Assembly (NCBI RefSeq): GCF_900099965.1 | Contig: NZ_FNDJ01000025.1 | Span: forward strand, 88,853-152,852 | Source: Nonomuraea jiangxiensis | GTDB taxonomy: Bacteria; Actinomycetota; Actinomycetes; Streptosporangiales; Streptosporangiaceae | DNA: 64,000 bases | Reading direction: 5' to 3' | In this document: positions 33,013 through 41,002 of the stretch, piece after piece | How the letters are laid out: each line of letters opens with the position of its first letter | Position numbering within the stretch: position 1 is the stretch's first letter | Notes under the pieces: model-generated | Database searches by the model: none | What the model was told of the DNA's origin: nothing | What the model saw: the letters and a program-made list of their open reading frames with translations, nothing else | Position numbers and translations under genes: made by a program

Positions 33013-33837
33013 TCAGCGCAGCGGGTCGGCTCCGTCCCACGTGCCCTCGGCCGCGTACGGGGTGAAGCGGGCGAACAGCTCCTCGGCGTACCAGTCGTGG
33101 ACCCGTACCCGGTCGATGACCCGGCGGTGCGCCTCGCCCCGGTAGGCGAAGGCGCGTACCGCCGCTCGGTCGCGCCACAGCGAGAAGGTCGCCTGCCGGG
33201 CCAGCGGCCACTCCCCCAGGCCGATGGAGGCCAGGCAGCCCTCCTGCCGCCGCAGCAGGTCGTCGACCTGCGGCACCGAGCGGTAGAAGGCCGGCAGGCG
33301 GTGAAGCCGGATCGACGCCCTGGTGAGCACCGCCACGGGCCCCTCCGCGCCGCCACCCCGGACCGCCGCGCCGTCGAACGACTCGCCTCCGGACGGGGCC
33401 CCGGGCAAGAGGTCACGTCCCGGGCCGGCGCCGGGCAGCGGGTCGCCATCCTGCCAGGCGCCGCGCAGCGGGTCGCGTCTCCGGCAGGCGCCGCGCAGCG
33501 GGTTGCGGCCCGACCAGGAGCCGCGCGAGGCCACCGGGGTCAGCCGCACCTGCCAGAGCTCGCGGGCCTCCGTCCGCCAGCGGGCGGCGATCGGCGAGGT
33601 GCGCAGGAACTCCTCCAGATCGTCCTCTCCACGCCAGACCGCGAACAACGCCCACCGCCGCAGGTCTGCGCCCAGCGACATCGAGCGGCCCCGGCCGGTG
33701 CCGAGCAGCCGCCAGAACCGCAGCCCGCCCGTGCGCCGCAGCAGCGGTCGGTCGAAGGCCATGTGCCGCATCGCGCCGGCGCCGCCGTACCGGATGAGGT
33801 GGAACGACGCGATGGTTGAGGTGCTCGTGGCGGTCAT
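33013..33837 (-). CDS. crtA: CrtA-type carotenoid monooxygenase (spheroidene monooxygenase-like) with inserted repeats
   Basis: 274 residues. The order ASFHLIRYGGAG, then GLRFWRLLGTGRGR, RRWALFAVW, WPLARQATFSLWRD and FARFTPYAAEGTWDGADPL is that of CrtA. This family introduces a 2-keto group on acyclic carotenoids. About 40 residues in the middle are four decapeptide repeats ending in LRGA/LPGA that are extra to the family. The start overlaps the divergent plsY start by 26 bases. Oppositely oriented to its plus-strand neighbours. Confidence 0.8.
   Translation of the reverse strand: MTATSTSTIASFHLIRYGGAGAMRHMAFDRPLLRRTGGLRFWRLLGTGRGRSMSLGADLRRWALFAVWRGEDDLEEFLRTSPIAARWRTEARELWQVRLTPVASRGSWSGRNPLRGACRRRDPLRGAWQDGDPLPGAGPGRDLLPGAPSGGESFDGAAVRGGGAEGPVAVLTRASIRLHRLPAFYRSVPQVDDLLRRQEGCLASIGLGEWPLARQATFSLWRDRAAVRAFAYRGEAHRRVIDRVRVHDWYAEELFARFTPYAAEGTWDGADPLR
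33428..33517 (-). repeat. Three 30-base repeats inside the crtA-like gene
   Basis: Units 33428-33457, 33458-33487 and 33488-33517 encode decapeptides of the form WxGxDPLRGA; a degenerate fourth copy covers about 33397-33427. The motif also matches the natural WSGRNPL segment and the C-terminal WDGADPLR of this protein, so the array probably expanded from the native motif. Confidence 0.85.
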
Positions 33838-34408
33838 CGCCGGTTACCTGCTCGGCTCGGTGCCGGTCGCGGTCCTGGTGGGGCGCGGGCACGGCGTCGA
33901 TCCGCGTGACGTCGGCGACCGGAACCCGGGGTACTGGAACGTCAAGGAGCGACTCGGCCGGCGGGCGGCCGTGCCGGTGTTCGCCGGGGACACGCTGAAG
34001 GGCGCGCTGGCCGCCGGGGCGGGGCTGCTGGTCAGCGGCGCGCACACCACCGGGCTGGGCGTCGTGACTGGCGCGAGCGTGGCGCCGGTGTACCTGGCCG
34101 TGGCGGCGGCCATGGCGGGGCACGCCTGGCCGGTCTTCGCCTCCTTCCGGGGCGGCCGCTCGGTCCTCACCTTCGCGGGCGGCGTCGCGGTCATCTGCCC
34201 GCCGGCGTTCGTGCTGGCGGTGGCCGTGCTGGTGGTGACGGCGACGGTGCTGCGCTCGTTCGCGGTGGGGGCGCGCCTGGCGGTGTTCGGCGTGCCGGTG
34301 CTGCAGCTGCTGTTCGCGCCCGCGGAGCTGGTGGCGGCCACCGGAGGGCTGATGTGCCTCATCGGTCTGCGTTTCGGCCAGGCCGCGCTGGCCGCGCGCC
34401 GCCGCTGA
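33812..34408 (+). CDS. plsY: PlsY-like glycerol-3-phosphate acyltransferase family protein
   Basis: 198 residues with about six membrane segments. It shows GYLLGSVPVAVLVGRGHGVDPR, DVGDRNPGYWNV, then GDTLKGALAAGAG and SFRGGRSVLTFAGG; the Gly-rich motifs match PlsY, which uses acyl-phosphate. The usual GSGNPGATNV is GDRNPGYWNV here. Together with plsX it could acylate the sugar of a carotenoid glycoside rather than glycerol-3-phosphate. Its 3' end overlaps the glycosyltransferase 3' end by 50 bases on the opposite strand. Confidence 0.8.
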   Translation: MVEVLVAVIAGYLLGSVPVAVLVGRGHGVDPRDVGDRNPGYWNVKERLGRRAAVPVFAGDTLKGALAAGAGLLVSGAHTTGLGVVTGASVAPVYLAVAAAMAGHAWPVFASFRGGRSVLTFAGGVAVICPPAFVLAVAVLVVTATVLRSFAVGARLAVFGVPVLQLLFAPAELVAATGGLMCLIGLRFGQAALAARRR

Positions 34409-35504
34409 CCGCCGGATACGTACGGCCGCGCCACGTCCGGACCGGCCGCAGCGTGGCCTGGGTCAGCCGGAACGCGGACGCGGGGTCGAGCAGCGGCGAC
34501 AGCAGCAGGCCCGCGCCGGGTCCGCGGTAGCTGCCACGCAGCGCGCCCGTCAGGAGCAGCCGCACCGCCAGCAGCGCCAGATCCAGTCCGGTGGGGCGGC
34601 CGGCGGCCAGGCGGAGCACGGGCAACGCCCCGGTCAGCCAGATGACGGCCAGGTCGGCCGCCTGCCATCCGGGGCCGGTCACGTCGCGCAGCGGCAGCGA
34701 GCGCCCCCACTCCCGCCACAGCTCGCGAACCGAGTCGTGCATGTCGACCTCCAGCAGCCCGCCCGCGTCCAGGAAGCCCACCGACCAGCCGCGCCCGGCC
34801 AGGCACCTGGCCAGCGCCACGTCGTCGGTCATCCGGTCCCGTACGAGCGCGAACCCGTCCGCCTCGCTCATCCGCGCCCGGCGGAAGGCCAGGCACTGGC
34901 CGTTGGCGACGACGCGGTGCGGCGGCGGCGGGCTCGCCGGGCCGACAGGGCCGAACCGATAGACCAGCGTCGCCAGCATGGAAGCGTGCAGGGCCTGCTC
35001 CAGTACGCCGTCGCAGACGAACCGGGGGGCGGCGCTCACCAGGTCGTACCGCTCCAGGGCGCCCGCCAGCGCCCCGAACAGGCCGGGCTCGGGCCGGGCG
35101 TCGGCGTCCAGGGTGACCACGACGTCGCCGCCGGCGGCGGCCACCCCCTCGCGCAGCGCCCACTGCTTGCCCACCCACCCGGCGGGCAGCGGCCCGGCGG
35201 TGACGACCTTGGCCCCGAGCGAGGCGGCTACCTCGGCAGTGCCGTCGCTCGAACCGTCGTCGACCACGATCACCTCGTTGACTGTGGCGGCTCCGCGCAC
35301 CGCGCGCAGGCACGGCCCGATCCTGGCCGCCTCGTCGCGGGCGGGGATCACCACGGAGATCGTCCCGTCGGGGGCTGGCACGGGCCGCAACGGCGGCAAC
35401 CGCCGCCGCCCACGCGCGAGCCGGGCGACCACGACAACGCCCGCCACACCCTGCGCGACGGCGAGCGTCCTCACCACGCAGGACGCGGCGGTGAGCGGCC
35501 TCAC
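34359..35504 (-). CDS. Family-2 glycosyltransferase, CruG/CrtQ-like
   Basis: 381 residues from GTG 35504. The GT2 core is ISVVIPARDEAARIGPCL, then VIVVDDGSSDGTAEVA and VVTLDADARPEP (the DxD). QxxRW-type later motifs and several C-terminal membrane segments (LAVIWLTGALPVLRLAAG, DLALLAVRLLLTGAL) follow, and one N-terminal segment lies near residue 20. It sits downstream of a CrtI-type gene and CruF, as CruG does in myxoxanthophyll loci. It probably glycosylates the hydroxyl made by CruF at the membrane. The start is coupled to a repeat-built short frame. Confidence 0.8.
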   Translation of the reverse strand: MRPLTAASCVVRTLAVAQGVAGVVVVARLARGRRRLPPLRPVPAPDGTISVVIPARDEAARIGPCLRAVRGAATVNEVIVVDDGSSDGTAEVAASLGAKVVTAGPLPAGWVGKQWALREGVAAAGGDVVVTLDADARPEPGLFGALAGALERYDLVSAAPRFVCDGVLEQALHASMLATLVYRFGPVGPASPPPPHRVVANGQCLAFRRARMSEADGFALVRDRMTDDVALARCLAGRGWSVGFLDAGGLLEVDMHDSVRELWREWGRSLPLRDVTGPGWQAADLAVIWLTGALPVLRLAAGRPTGLDLALLAVRLLLTGALRGSYRGPGAGLLLSPLLDPASAFRLTQATLRPVRTWRGRTYPAVSGGARPARPGRNADR

Positions 35505-35584
35505 CGCGCGCCCCCACGCAGCGGGCTCACCGTGGGCCGTCCACGCGGCGGGCTCATCGTGGGCCGCCCGCGCGGCGGGGTCAT
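35501..35584 (-). CDS. 27-codon repeat-built frame bridging crtI-like and glycosyltransferase genes
   Basis: ATG 35584 overlaps the TGA of the upstream CrtI-type gene, and its TGA overlaps the GTG of the glycosyltransferase (GTGA). It encodes three nonapeptides of the form P-R-G-R-P-T-M/V-S-P and ends GGAR. The bridge is made of three 27-base repeats carrying copies of the ATGA/GTGA junction. It may only serve to carry ribosomes from one gene to the next. Confidence 0.5.
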   Translation of the reverse strand: MTPPRGRPTMSPPRGRPTVSPLRGGAR

Positions 35585-35598
35585 CGTGGGCCGCCGTG
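35521..35598. repeat. Three 27-base tandem repeats at the crtI-like/glycosyltransferase junction
   Basis: Units start at 35521, 35548 and 35575. Each contains a TCATCGTGGG or TCACCGTGGG core, which on the minus strand is CCCACGATGA or CCCACGGTGA. The third unit includes the last codons and stop of the CrtI-type gene. Confidence 0.85.
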
Positions 35599-37020
35599 GA
35601 AGTCCTGGGCGACCAGGCTGGCCACGATGTGGGCGCCCAGAGCGACCATGGGCAGGCCGCCGCCGGGATGGGCCGAGCCGCCCACCAGGTACAGGCCGCG
35701 CCGGGGGCCCCGGTTGCCGGGCCGCAGGAAGGGGGCGAGCCTGCCGCGGTGGGCGCTGCCGTAGATGGCGCCGCCCCAGGCCCCGTAGCGGTCGCGCAGG
35801 TCCGCCGGGGTGAAGACGTCGGCGAAGCGCAACCGGCCCGCCAGGTCGTGGCCGCGTTCGGCCAGCCGCTCCAGCACCAGGTCCCGGTACGCCTCCACCC
35901 GGATCGGCCACCGCCCCGGATCGCGGGCGGGCACGTTGACGAGCACCGTCCAGTTCTCCGCGCCCGGCGGAGCCTGGGAGGCGTCGTCCACGGCCGAGCA
36001 GCCGATGTAGACGGTCGGGTCGCGCGGCGGGCTCCCTCGGTCGAAGATGTCGGCGAACTCCCGTTCGTAGCCGGCCGAGAAGAGCACCGAGTGGTGCGGC
36101 AGCCCGGGCGTGCGCCCCTCCACTCCGGCCAGCAGCAGCAGCGCCGAGGACGAGGTCCCGAGCCGGGCGATCCGGCGCAGCCGCCCGCGGTCGGGCAGCA
36201 ACCGTCCGTACAGGGCGGCGGCGTCGGTGTTGGCCACCACGACGTCGGCGCGAACGCCTTCCCCGCTCGCCAGCCGCACCCCCGTGACGCGGGAGCCACG
36301 GGTTTCGACGGCGGCGACCGGCTCCGACAGGAACACCCCGACACCCGCGGCCTTCAGCAACAGGGCCAGGTCGTCGGCCAGCCGCGCCAGGCCGCCCGGC
36401 GCGTACCAGACGCCCTGCCCGTGCTCCAGCGCCGGGACGCAGCCCAGCGCGGCGGGCGCGCGGTACGGGCTCGACCCGGCGTAGGTGGCGTAGCGGCCGA
36501 CGTACTGACGCAGGCGGGCGTCGCGGAAGTACCGGCGGGCCAGCCCGTCCAGGGTGCGCCCGGGGGCCACCGCCAGCAGGTCGGACAGCCGGGCCTCGTC
36601 CGGCGGGCGGAGCAGCGGCCCGGCGAACACGGTCCGCTCGGCCGCCCGCAGGCAGCCCCGCGCCCAGCCGTGGAAGGCGTGCCAGGACCGCCCCTCCCCC
36701 GGGGCCAGCCGCTCCACCTCGGCGGCCATCCGCTCCGGGTCGCGCCGGGCGTCCAGCACGCTTCCGTCGGCGAACCGGTAGCGGCACAGCAGCTCCGGCT
36801 CGACCAGCTCCCGCCCGAGCCCCAGCGCGCGGAAGAGCTCCGGCATGGTGAGCAGGGAGGGCCCCAGGGAGAAGGTGAAACCGTCCCGGCGATGCTCGGC
36901 CAGCTTGCCGCCCAGCCGCGGCAGCCGCTCGTACAGCCGGACCTCGTGGTCCTGCCTGGCCAGCAGCAGCGCGCACACCATGCCGCCCACGCCGCCGCCG
37001 ATCACCGTCACCTCCGCCAT
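35581..37020 (-). CDS. CrtI/CrtD-type carotenoid desaturase family oxidoreductase
   Basis: 479 residues. FAD motif VTVIGGGVGGMVCALLLARQ, LGGKLAEHRRDGFTFSLGPSLLTMP, and the C-terminal GLYLVGGSAHPGGGLPMVALGA. It is a different paralogue from the plus-strand CrtI. As the partner of CruF it may be a CrtD-like 3,4-desaturase of hydroxylated carotenoids. GGAGG lies seven bases before ATG 37020, and the start overlaps the cruF stop by 13 bases. Confidence 0.85.
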   Translation of the reverse strand: MAEVTVIGGGVGGMVCALLLARQDHEVRLYERLPRLGGKLAEHRRDGFTFSLGPSLLTMPELFRALGLGRELVEPELLCRYRFADGSVLDARRDPERMAAEVERLAPGEGRSWHAFHGWARGCLRAAERTVFAGPLLRPPDEARLSDLLAVAPGRTLDGLARRYFRDARLRQYVGRYATYAGSSPYRAPAALGCVPALEHGQGVWYAPGGLARLADDLALLLKAAGVGVFLSEPVAAVETRGSRVTGVRLASGEGVRADVVVANTDAAALYGRLLPDRGRLRRIARLGTSSSALLLLAGVEGRTPGLPHHSVLFSAGYEREFADIFDRGSPPRDPTVYIGCSAVDDASQAPPGAENWTVLVNVPARDPGRWPIRVEAYRDLVLERLAERGHDLAGRLRFADVFTPADLRDRYGAWGGAIYGSAHRGRLAPFLRPGNRGPRRGLYLVGGSAHPGGGLPMVALGAHIVASLVAQDFHGGPR

Positions 37021-37778
37021 GACCGCCTCCATGCCGGCGCGGCGAACGCGCCCATCGCGATCCCGCCGGCCGCCGCCACCAGCGGGTCGGGCGGGTCGAA
37101 CACCGCCGCGAAGGCGACCGTCTCCATCACCGCCATGACCGTGTACAGGGCGAGCAGCCCCCGGTCCGGCCCGGCGTCGCGGGAAACGCGGCCGATGACC
37201 AGCATGACCAGCGCCGACACCAGCAGCCAGCCCGCGAAGTTGGTCCACGGGACGCCGCGGTAGGCGCCGTCCCGCGCCCACGCCCACAGCCCGAGGCGGA
37301 CCATCTGCGGGTCGAGGAACAGGTCCCACGCCGTCAGCGCGCCCGCGCCCGCGCAGACGCGCGCCCACCGGCCGGCCGGGGCGACGGAGGCCGCCACCGC
37401 GTATGCCGCCAGGCCCATGCCGCCCCAGGCCAGCGCCACCACCACGGGTACGCCGCCCACCTGCGGCCACAGCACGCCGGTGTAGCGATAGTCGCCGAAG
37501 GGGAACCCGGTCAGCACGCCGGCCAGCTCGGCCGCGTACCCGGTCAGCACCGCCGCGCCGAACGCGGCCACCGCCCTGCGCGCACCCCACGCGTACGCGC
37601 CGAAGGCCACGGCGCAGACCGCCAGCAGCACCACGATGAGCCCGGTGAAGCGCTCAGGCCGGGCGCTCAGGCCGGAGGCCACCTGGCAGCCCATCATGGC
37701 CACCAAGGACAGCACGCCCAGCGCGCGTGCCGGCCCGAGGGCCGCGCCCGTCGCCTGTTCGCCCTGCGTCTGGTTCAC
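37008..37778 (-). CDS. cruF: CruF-type carotenoid 1',2'-hydratase
   Basis: 256 residues from GTG, an integral membrane protein with about eight segments. It carries EVAG-type/TGFPFGDYRYTGVL motifs (AGVLTGFPFGDYRYTG), then AWDLFLDPQMV and PWTNFAGW, the hallmarks of the CruF/DUF422 family. It adds water to the 1',2' double bond of acyclic carotenoid ends. It is first in the minus-strand operon cruF, crtI-like, (bridge frame), glycosyltransferase. Confidence 0.85.
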   Translation of the reverse strand: MNQTQGEQATGAALGPARALGVLSLVAMMGCQVASGLSARPERFTGLIVVLLAVCAVAFGAYAWGARRAVAAFGAAVLTGYAAELAGVLTGFPFGDYRYTGVLWPQVGGVPVVVALAWGGMGLAAYAVAASVAPAGRWARVCAGAGALTAWDLFLDPQMVRLGLWAWARDGAYRGVPWTNFAGWLLVSALVMLVIGRVSRDAGPDRGLLALYTVMAVMETVAFAAVFDPPDPLVAAAGGIAMGAFAAPAWRRSWRR

Positions 37779-37897
37779 ACACTGTCTTTCGAAGGTGGCG
37801 CGTTCACGGTTGTACGTGCCCGGCGGCGTCCCAAGCCAGCGCCATGATCGTCCCAGCGTCCGGGCGAGGATCGGCCGGTGGCGGTGGTCGTGAGGGC

Positions 37898-38000
37898 GTC
37901 TAGACCACAGATCCGCCACTGACGGCCGGACACCCGAACCGACCAGCATTTTTCCCGATTCCGGCCGGGCTCTGGTCTACATAGGTCTGCTCCGTGGTCT
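37898..38000. promoter_or_regulatory. DasR/NagR-like operator repeats
   Basis: GTCTAGACCAC at 37898-37908 has a perfect GTCTAGAC core. TGGTCTACATAGGTCT (37973-37988) and TGGTCT (37995-38000) follow, giving three half-sites spaced 10-12 bases just before the gntR gene. The consensus of aminosugar-responsive GntR/HutC repressors is TGGTCTAGACCA. They probably serve the GntR gene and the sugar operon. Confidence 0.65.
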
Positions 38001-38049
38001 GGCCTCGCCTCTCCCTCGGGCCTAGCGTGCAGACAAGGAGGTGAGAACC

Positions 38050-38763
38050 GTGTCGCTCGGAAGGTCGGCGGATCGAACGGGCGAGACGCACGCCCGGCTC
38101 CTCGACCTGATCCACTCGCTGCCGCCCGGAGCGCGCATCCCCTCGGAGCGCGACCTCGCCGAGCGCTGGGGCGTCGCCCGGATGACGCTGCGCAAGGCGA
38201 TCGACCGGCTCGTCCTGGCGAGCCTGCTCGAACGGCGGCACCGGCGCGGCACCTACACCTGCCGCCCGCGGGTGCGGCGCGGCCTGACGGTCTCCTCCTT
38301 CACCGAGGAGATGACCCGGCGCGGCATCCGGGCCGGCAGCAAGACCCTGGCGCTGCGCCGGATCCGCGCGACCACCGAAGTCGCCAGGCGCCTGCGGGTC
38401 CCCGAGGGAGAATCGGTCATCCGTTTCACCCGGCTGCGCCAGGGCGACGGCGAACCCGTCGCCATCGAGACCAACTACGTGCCCGCCCGGCTGTTCCCTG
38501 ACCTGACCGAGGCGGACCTGGACGGCTCCTGGTACGCGGTGATGGCCGAGAAGTACGGCGTGGACGTCAGCGCGGGCACCGCCGAGGTCCAGCCCGCCCT
38601 CCCCGACGAGCGCACGGCCGAACTGCTGGGCATCACGTCCGGCGAACCGTGCTTCCGGATCCGCACCGTGGTCAGGGACCGCAGGGGCCGGGTCGTCGAG
38701 TACGGCGAGTCGGTCTGCCGCGGCGACTACTACACGATCACCGTGGACCTCATACCGACCTAG
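38050..38763 (+). CDS. GntR/HutC family regulator with UTRA domain
   Basis: 237 residues. The winged helix-turn-helix carries PPGARIPSERDLAERWGVARMTLRKAIDRL. The C-terminal UTRA ligand domain includes VIRFTRLRQGDGEPVAIET. GTG 38050 lies eight bases after a perfect AAGGAGGTGA. It is placed just before an amino-sugar operon, so a phosphorylated amino sugar is the likely effector, and it is the likely repressor of that operon. Confidence 0.88.
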   Translation: MSLGRSADRTGETHARLLDLIHSLPPGARIPSERDLAERWGVARMTLRKAIDRLVLASLLERRHRRGTYTCRPRVRRGLTVSSFTEEMTRRGIRAGSKTLALRRIRATTEVARRLRVPEGESVIRFTRLRQGDGEPVAIETNYVPARLFPDLTEADLDGSWYAVMAEKYGVDVSAGTAEVQPALPDERTAELLGITSGEPCFRIRTVVRDRRGRVVEYGESVCRGDYYTITVDLIPT

Positions 38764-38798
38764 CACACCCCCCATCCCGCAAGAACCTGGAGGTAACC

Positions 38799-40100
38799 AT
38801 GCCCAGGTACCGTCAGCATCGGCGTCTACTGGCAATTACGGCCGTCCTTATCTCGACCGCCGGCTCGGTCGCGGCCTGCGGCGGCGGGGGCGGCGGCTCC
38901 GGGGACGGCACGGTCACGCTGACCTTCTGGACCCACACCCACCCCCCGATGATCGAGCTGAACAAGAAGCTCATCGCCGAGTACGAGGCCAGGAACCCCA
39001 AGGTCAAGATCGAGTACCAGACCATCCCGAACACCGAATTCGGCACCAAGATGCTGACCTCGCTGAGCACCGGGTCCGGCCCCGACATCATCAACATGGA
39101 CGACAACGCCCTGCGCGGCGAGTACATCCCCAAGAACCTCCTCGCACCGGTGGACCCGGCCGGCTTCGGCAAGAAGTCGGCCGCCGACCTGGAGGCCGGC
39201 TACGTGCCCGGCACCCTCGACGGGGCCAAGGACGCCGGCGGCACCCTGTACGGCGTGCCGAGCGAGTTCAACGGCACCGCCTTCGCGATCAACACCAAGC
39301 ACTTCCAGGACGCGGGCCTCGACCCTGAGCAGCCGCCGAAGACATGGCAGGAGGTCATCGACAAGGGCAAGGCGCTCAACAAGGCCGGGCACAAGCAGGC
39401 GTTCAACTTCCTCTACCTGCACTCCGGCTGGTACAGCCAGTGGTTCCAGACCCTGGCCAACCAGACCGGCGGGGCGATCCTGTCGCCGGACGGCAAGAGC
39501 CCCGCCCTCGGGACGCCCGGCACCAAGCAGGCGCTCGACCTGTGGGTGGAGCTGGCCAGGACCTCGGGCATCGCCGACCCGAAGACGTCCTCGCGGGACG
39601 CCACCGTGCCGTTCCAGGACCTGGCGAGCGGGACGCAGTCGATGGCCATCGTCTACCCGTGGGCGATGGAGCAGATCCGCCAGTCCAACCCCGACACCTA
39701 CAAGGACCTGGCCGTGGTGCCACTGCCGCAGGTGAACCCGGCCAAGCCGGTGAGCCGCGTCTACGGCTACTTCTGGGCCGTCAACAAGGCGAGCGAGCAC
39801 CAGGCCGAGTCCTGGCGCTTCATCTCCTACCTGGCCGGTCAGCACGACCGGTGGCTCAGCGACGTGAGCTTCGTCCAGCCGGTGACCGGTTGGCAGGACA
39901 GCGCGCCGGCCAAGAAGATCCCCGGCATCGACGTCATCGCGCAGGCGTACGCCGAGGGCCGCTACGACCAGGTCGGACCCCACTGGAGCGAGGTGCAGGA
40001 CACCCTGCGCAAGGCCGTGGACGAGGCGGTCTTCGACGGCAGACCGGTGGACGCCGTGCTGAACGAGGCCGACGAGGCCGTACGCCGGAGCCTGAGTTGA
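38799..40100 (+). CDS. Sugar-binding lipoprotein of ABC importer
   Basis: 433 residues, CUT1-type solute-binding protein. A lipobox SVAAC marks lipid attachment, followed by a Gly-rich spacer and TLTFWTHTHPPMIELNKKLI. LSTGSGPDIINM and VYPWAMEQIR follow, typical of sugar-binding proteins. It captures an amino sugar or glycan fragment outside the cell. A strong GGAGGTAACC site precedes the ATG. It heads an operon of seven overlapping genes. Confidence 0.88.
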   Translation: MPRYRQHRRLLAITAVLISTAGSVAACGGGGGGSGDGTVTLTFWTHTHPPMIELNKKLIAEYEARNPKVKIEYQTIPNTEFGTKMLTSLSTGSGPDIINMDDNALRGEYIPKNLLAPVDPAGFGKKSAADLEAGYVPGTLDGAKDAGGTLYGVPSEFNGTAFAINTKHFQDAGLDPEQPPKTWQEVIDKGKALNKAGHKQAFNFLYLHSGWYSQWFQTLANQTGGAILSPDGKSPALGTPGTKQALDLWVELARTSGIADPKTSSRDATVPFQDLASGTQSMAIVYPWAMEQIRQSNPDTYKDLAVVPLPQVNPAKPVSRVYGYFWAVNKASEHQAESWRFISYLAGQHDRWLSDVSFVQPVTGWQDSAPAKKIPGIDVIAQAYAEGRYDQVGPHWSEVQDTLRKAVDEAVFDGRPVDAVLNEADEAVRRSLS

Positions 40101-41002
40101 CGGTCACCACCACGACGCCCACGACCCGCCGCCCGTCCCCGCCGGGGCGGCGGCGGCCCCGGGTGAGCGGCAGGAACGTGCTCGGCGCGATGCTCTCGAT
40201 GCCCGCGCTGGCGCTGTTCGCGCTCTTCGCGATCTATCCGGGCCTGCGGGTGTTCTACCTGAGCCTGTTCGACTACAGCCTGACCTCGCCACCGGAGTTC
40301 GTCGGGCTGGACAACTTCACGTTCCTGGCCGGAGATCCGCGCTTCCACGAGGCGCTGCTCCACTCGCTGGTCTACACCGTGGGCACGTATCTTCCCGCGC
40401 TGGCCCTGGCGCTCGTGCTGGCGGTGGCGCTGTCGCGGCGGATGAGAGGCGCCGGCTGGGTCAGGCTGCTGTACTTCCTGCCGGTCGCGACCAGCTGGGT
40501 GGCCATCTCGGTGGTCTGGCGGCTGGTCCTGCACCCGGACGGCCTGCTCAACCAGACGTTCGGCCTGGACGTGGACTGGCTGACCAGCTCCGCCGCGGCC
40601 ACGTGGGCACTGGTGATCATGGGGATCTGGAAGGAGACGGGCTTCTTCCTCATCCTCTACCTGGCCGGGCTGTCCCGCCTGCCCGGCGAGGTGTACGAGG
40701 CCGCCCAGATGGACGGCGCCGGCGCCTGGCAGTCCTTCTGGCGCATCACGTTCCCGCTGCTCAAGCCCATCACCGCGATCTGCTCGGTGATGGGCGTCAT
40801 CAGGGGGTTGCAGGCGTTCAGCCCGCAGGTGGTGCTCACGGACGGGGCCTTCGGCACCGAGGTGGTCAACCTGTTCGTCTACAAGACCGCATTCGAGAAC
40901 GCGCGCATGGGACGGGCCAGCGCGGTCGCCGTGTTCATGTTCCTCGTCCTGATCGCCGTGACCATGCTGCAGCTGCGCGCCTTCCGCAGGGAGGACGGAT
41001 GA
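40097..41002 (+). CDS. Sugar ABC transporter permease (MalF-type)
   Basis: 301 residues starting at TTG, which overlaps the binding-protein stop (TTGA). Six membrane segments, with the EAA loop EAAQMDGAGAWQSFWRITFPLL near residue 210 that contacts the ATPase. No ATPase is encoded in the operon; such CUT1 systems often use a shared MsiK-type ATPase. Confidence 0.88.
   Translation: MTVTTTTPTTRRPSPPGRRRPRVSGRNVLGAMLSMPALALFALFAIYPGLRVFYLSLFDYSLTSPPEFVGLDNFTFLAGDPRFHEALLHSLVYTVGTYLPALALALVLAVALSRRMRGAGWVRLLYFLPVATSWVAISVVWRLVLHPDGLLNQTFGLDVDWLTSSAAATWALVIMGIWKETGFFLILYLAGLSRLPGEVYEAAQMDGAGAWQSFWRITFPLLKPITAICSVMGVIRGLQAFSPQVVLTDGAFGTEVVNLFVYKTAFENARMGRASAVAVFMFLVLIAVTMLQLRAFRREDG

Noticed and set aside
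34359..36344. Fusion of the glycosyltransferase with an upstream 280-residue part
   Set aside because: The upstream part is another frame of the CrtI-type gene; the GT start after the bridge frame is better supported.
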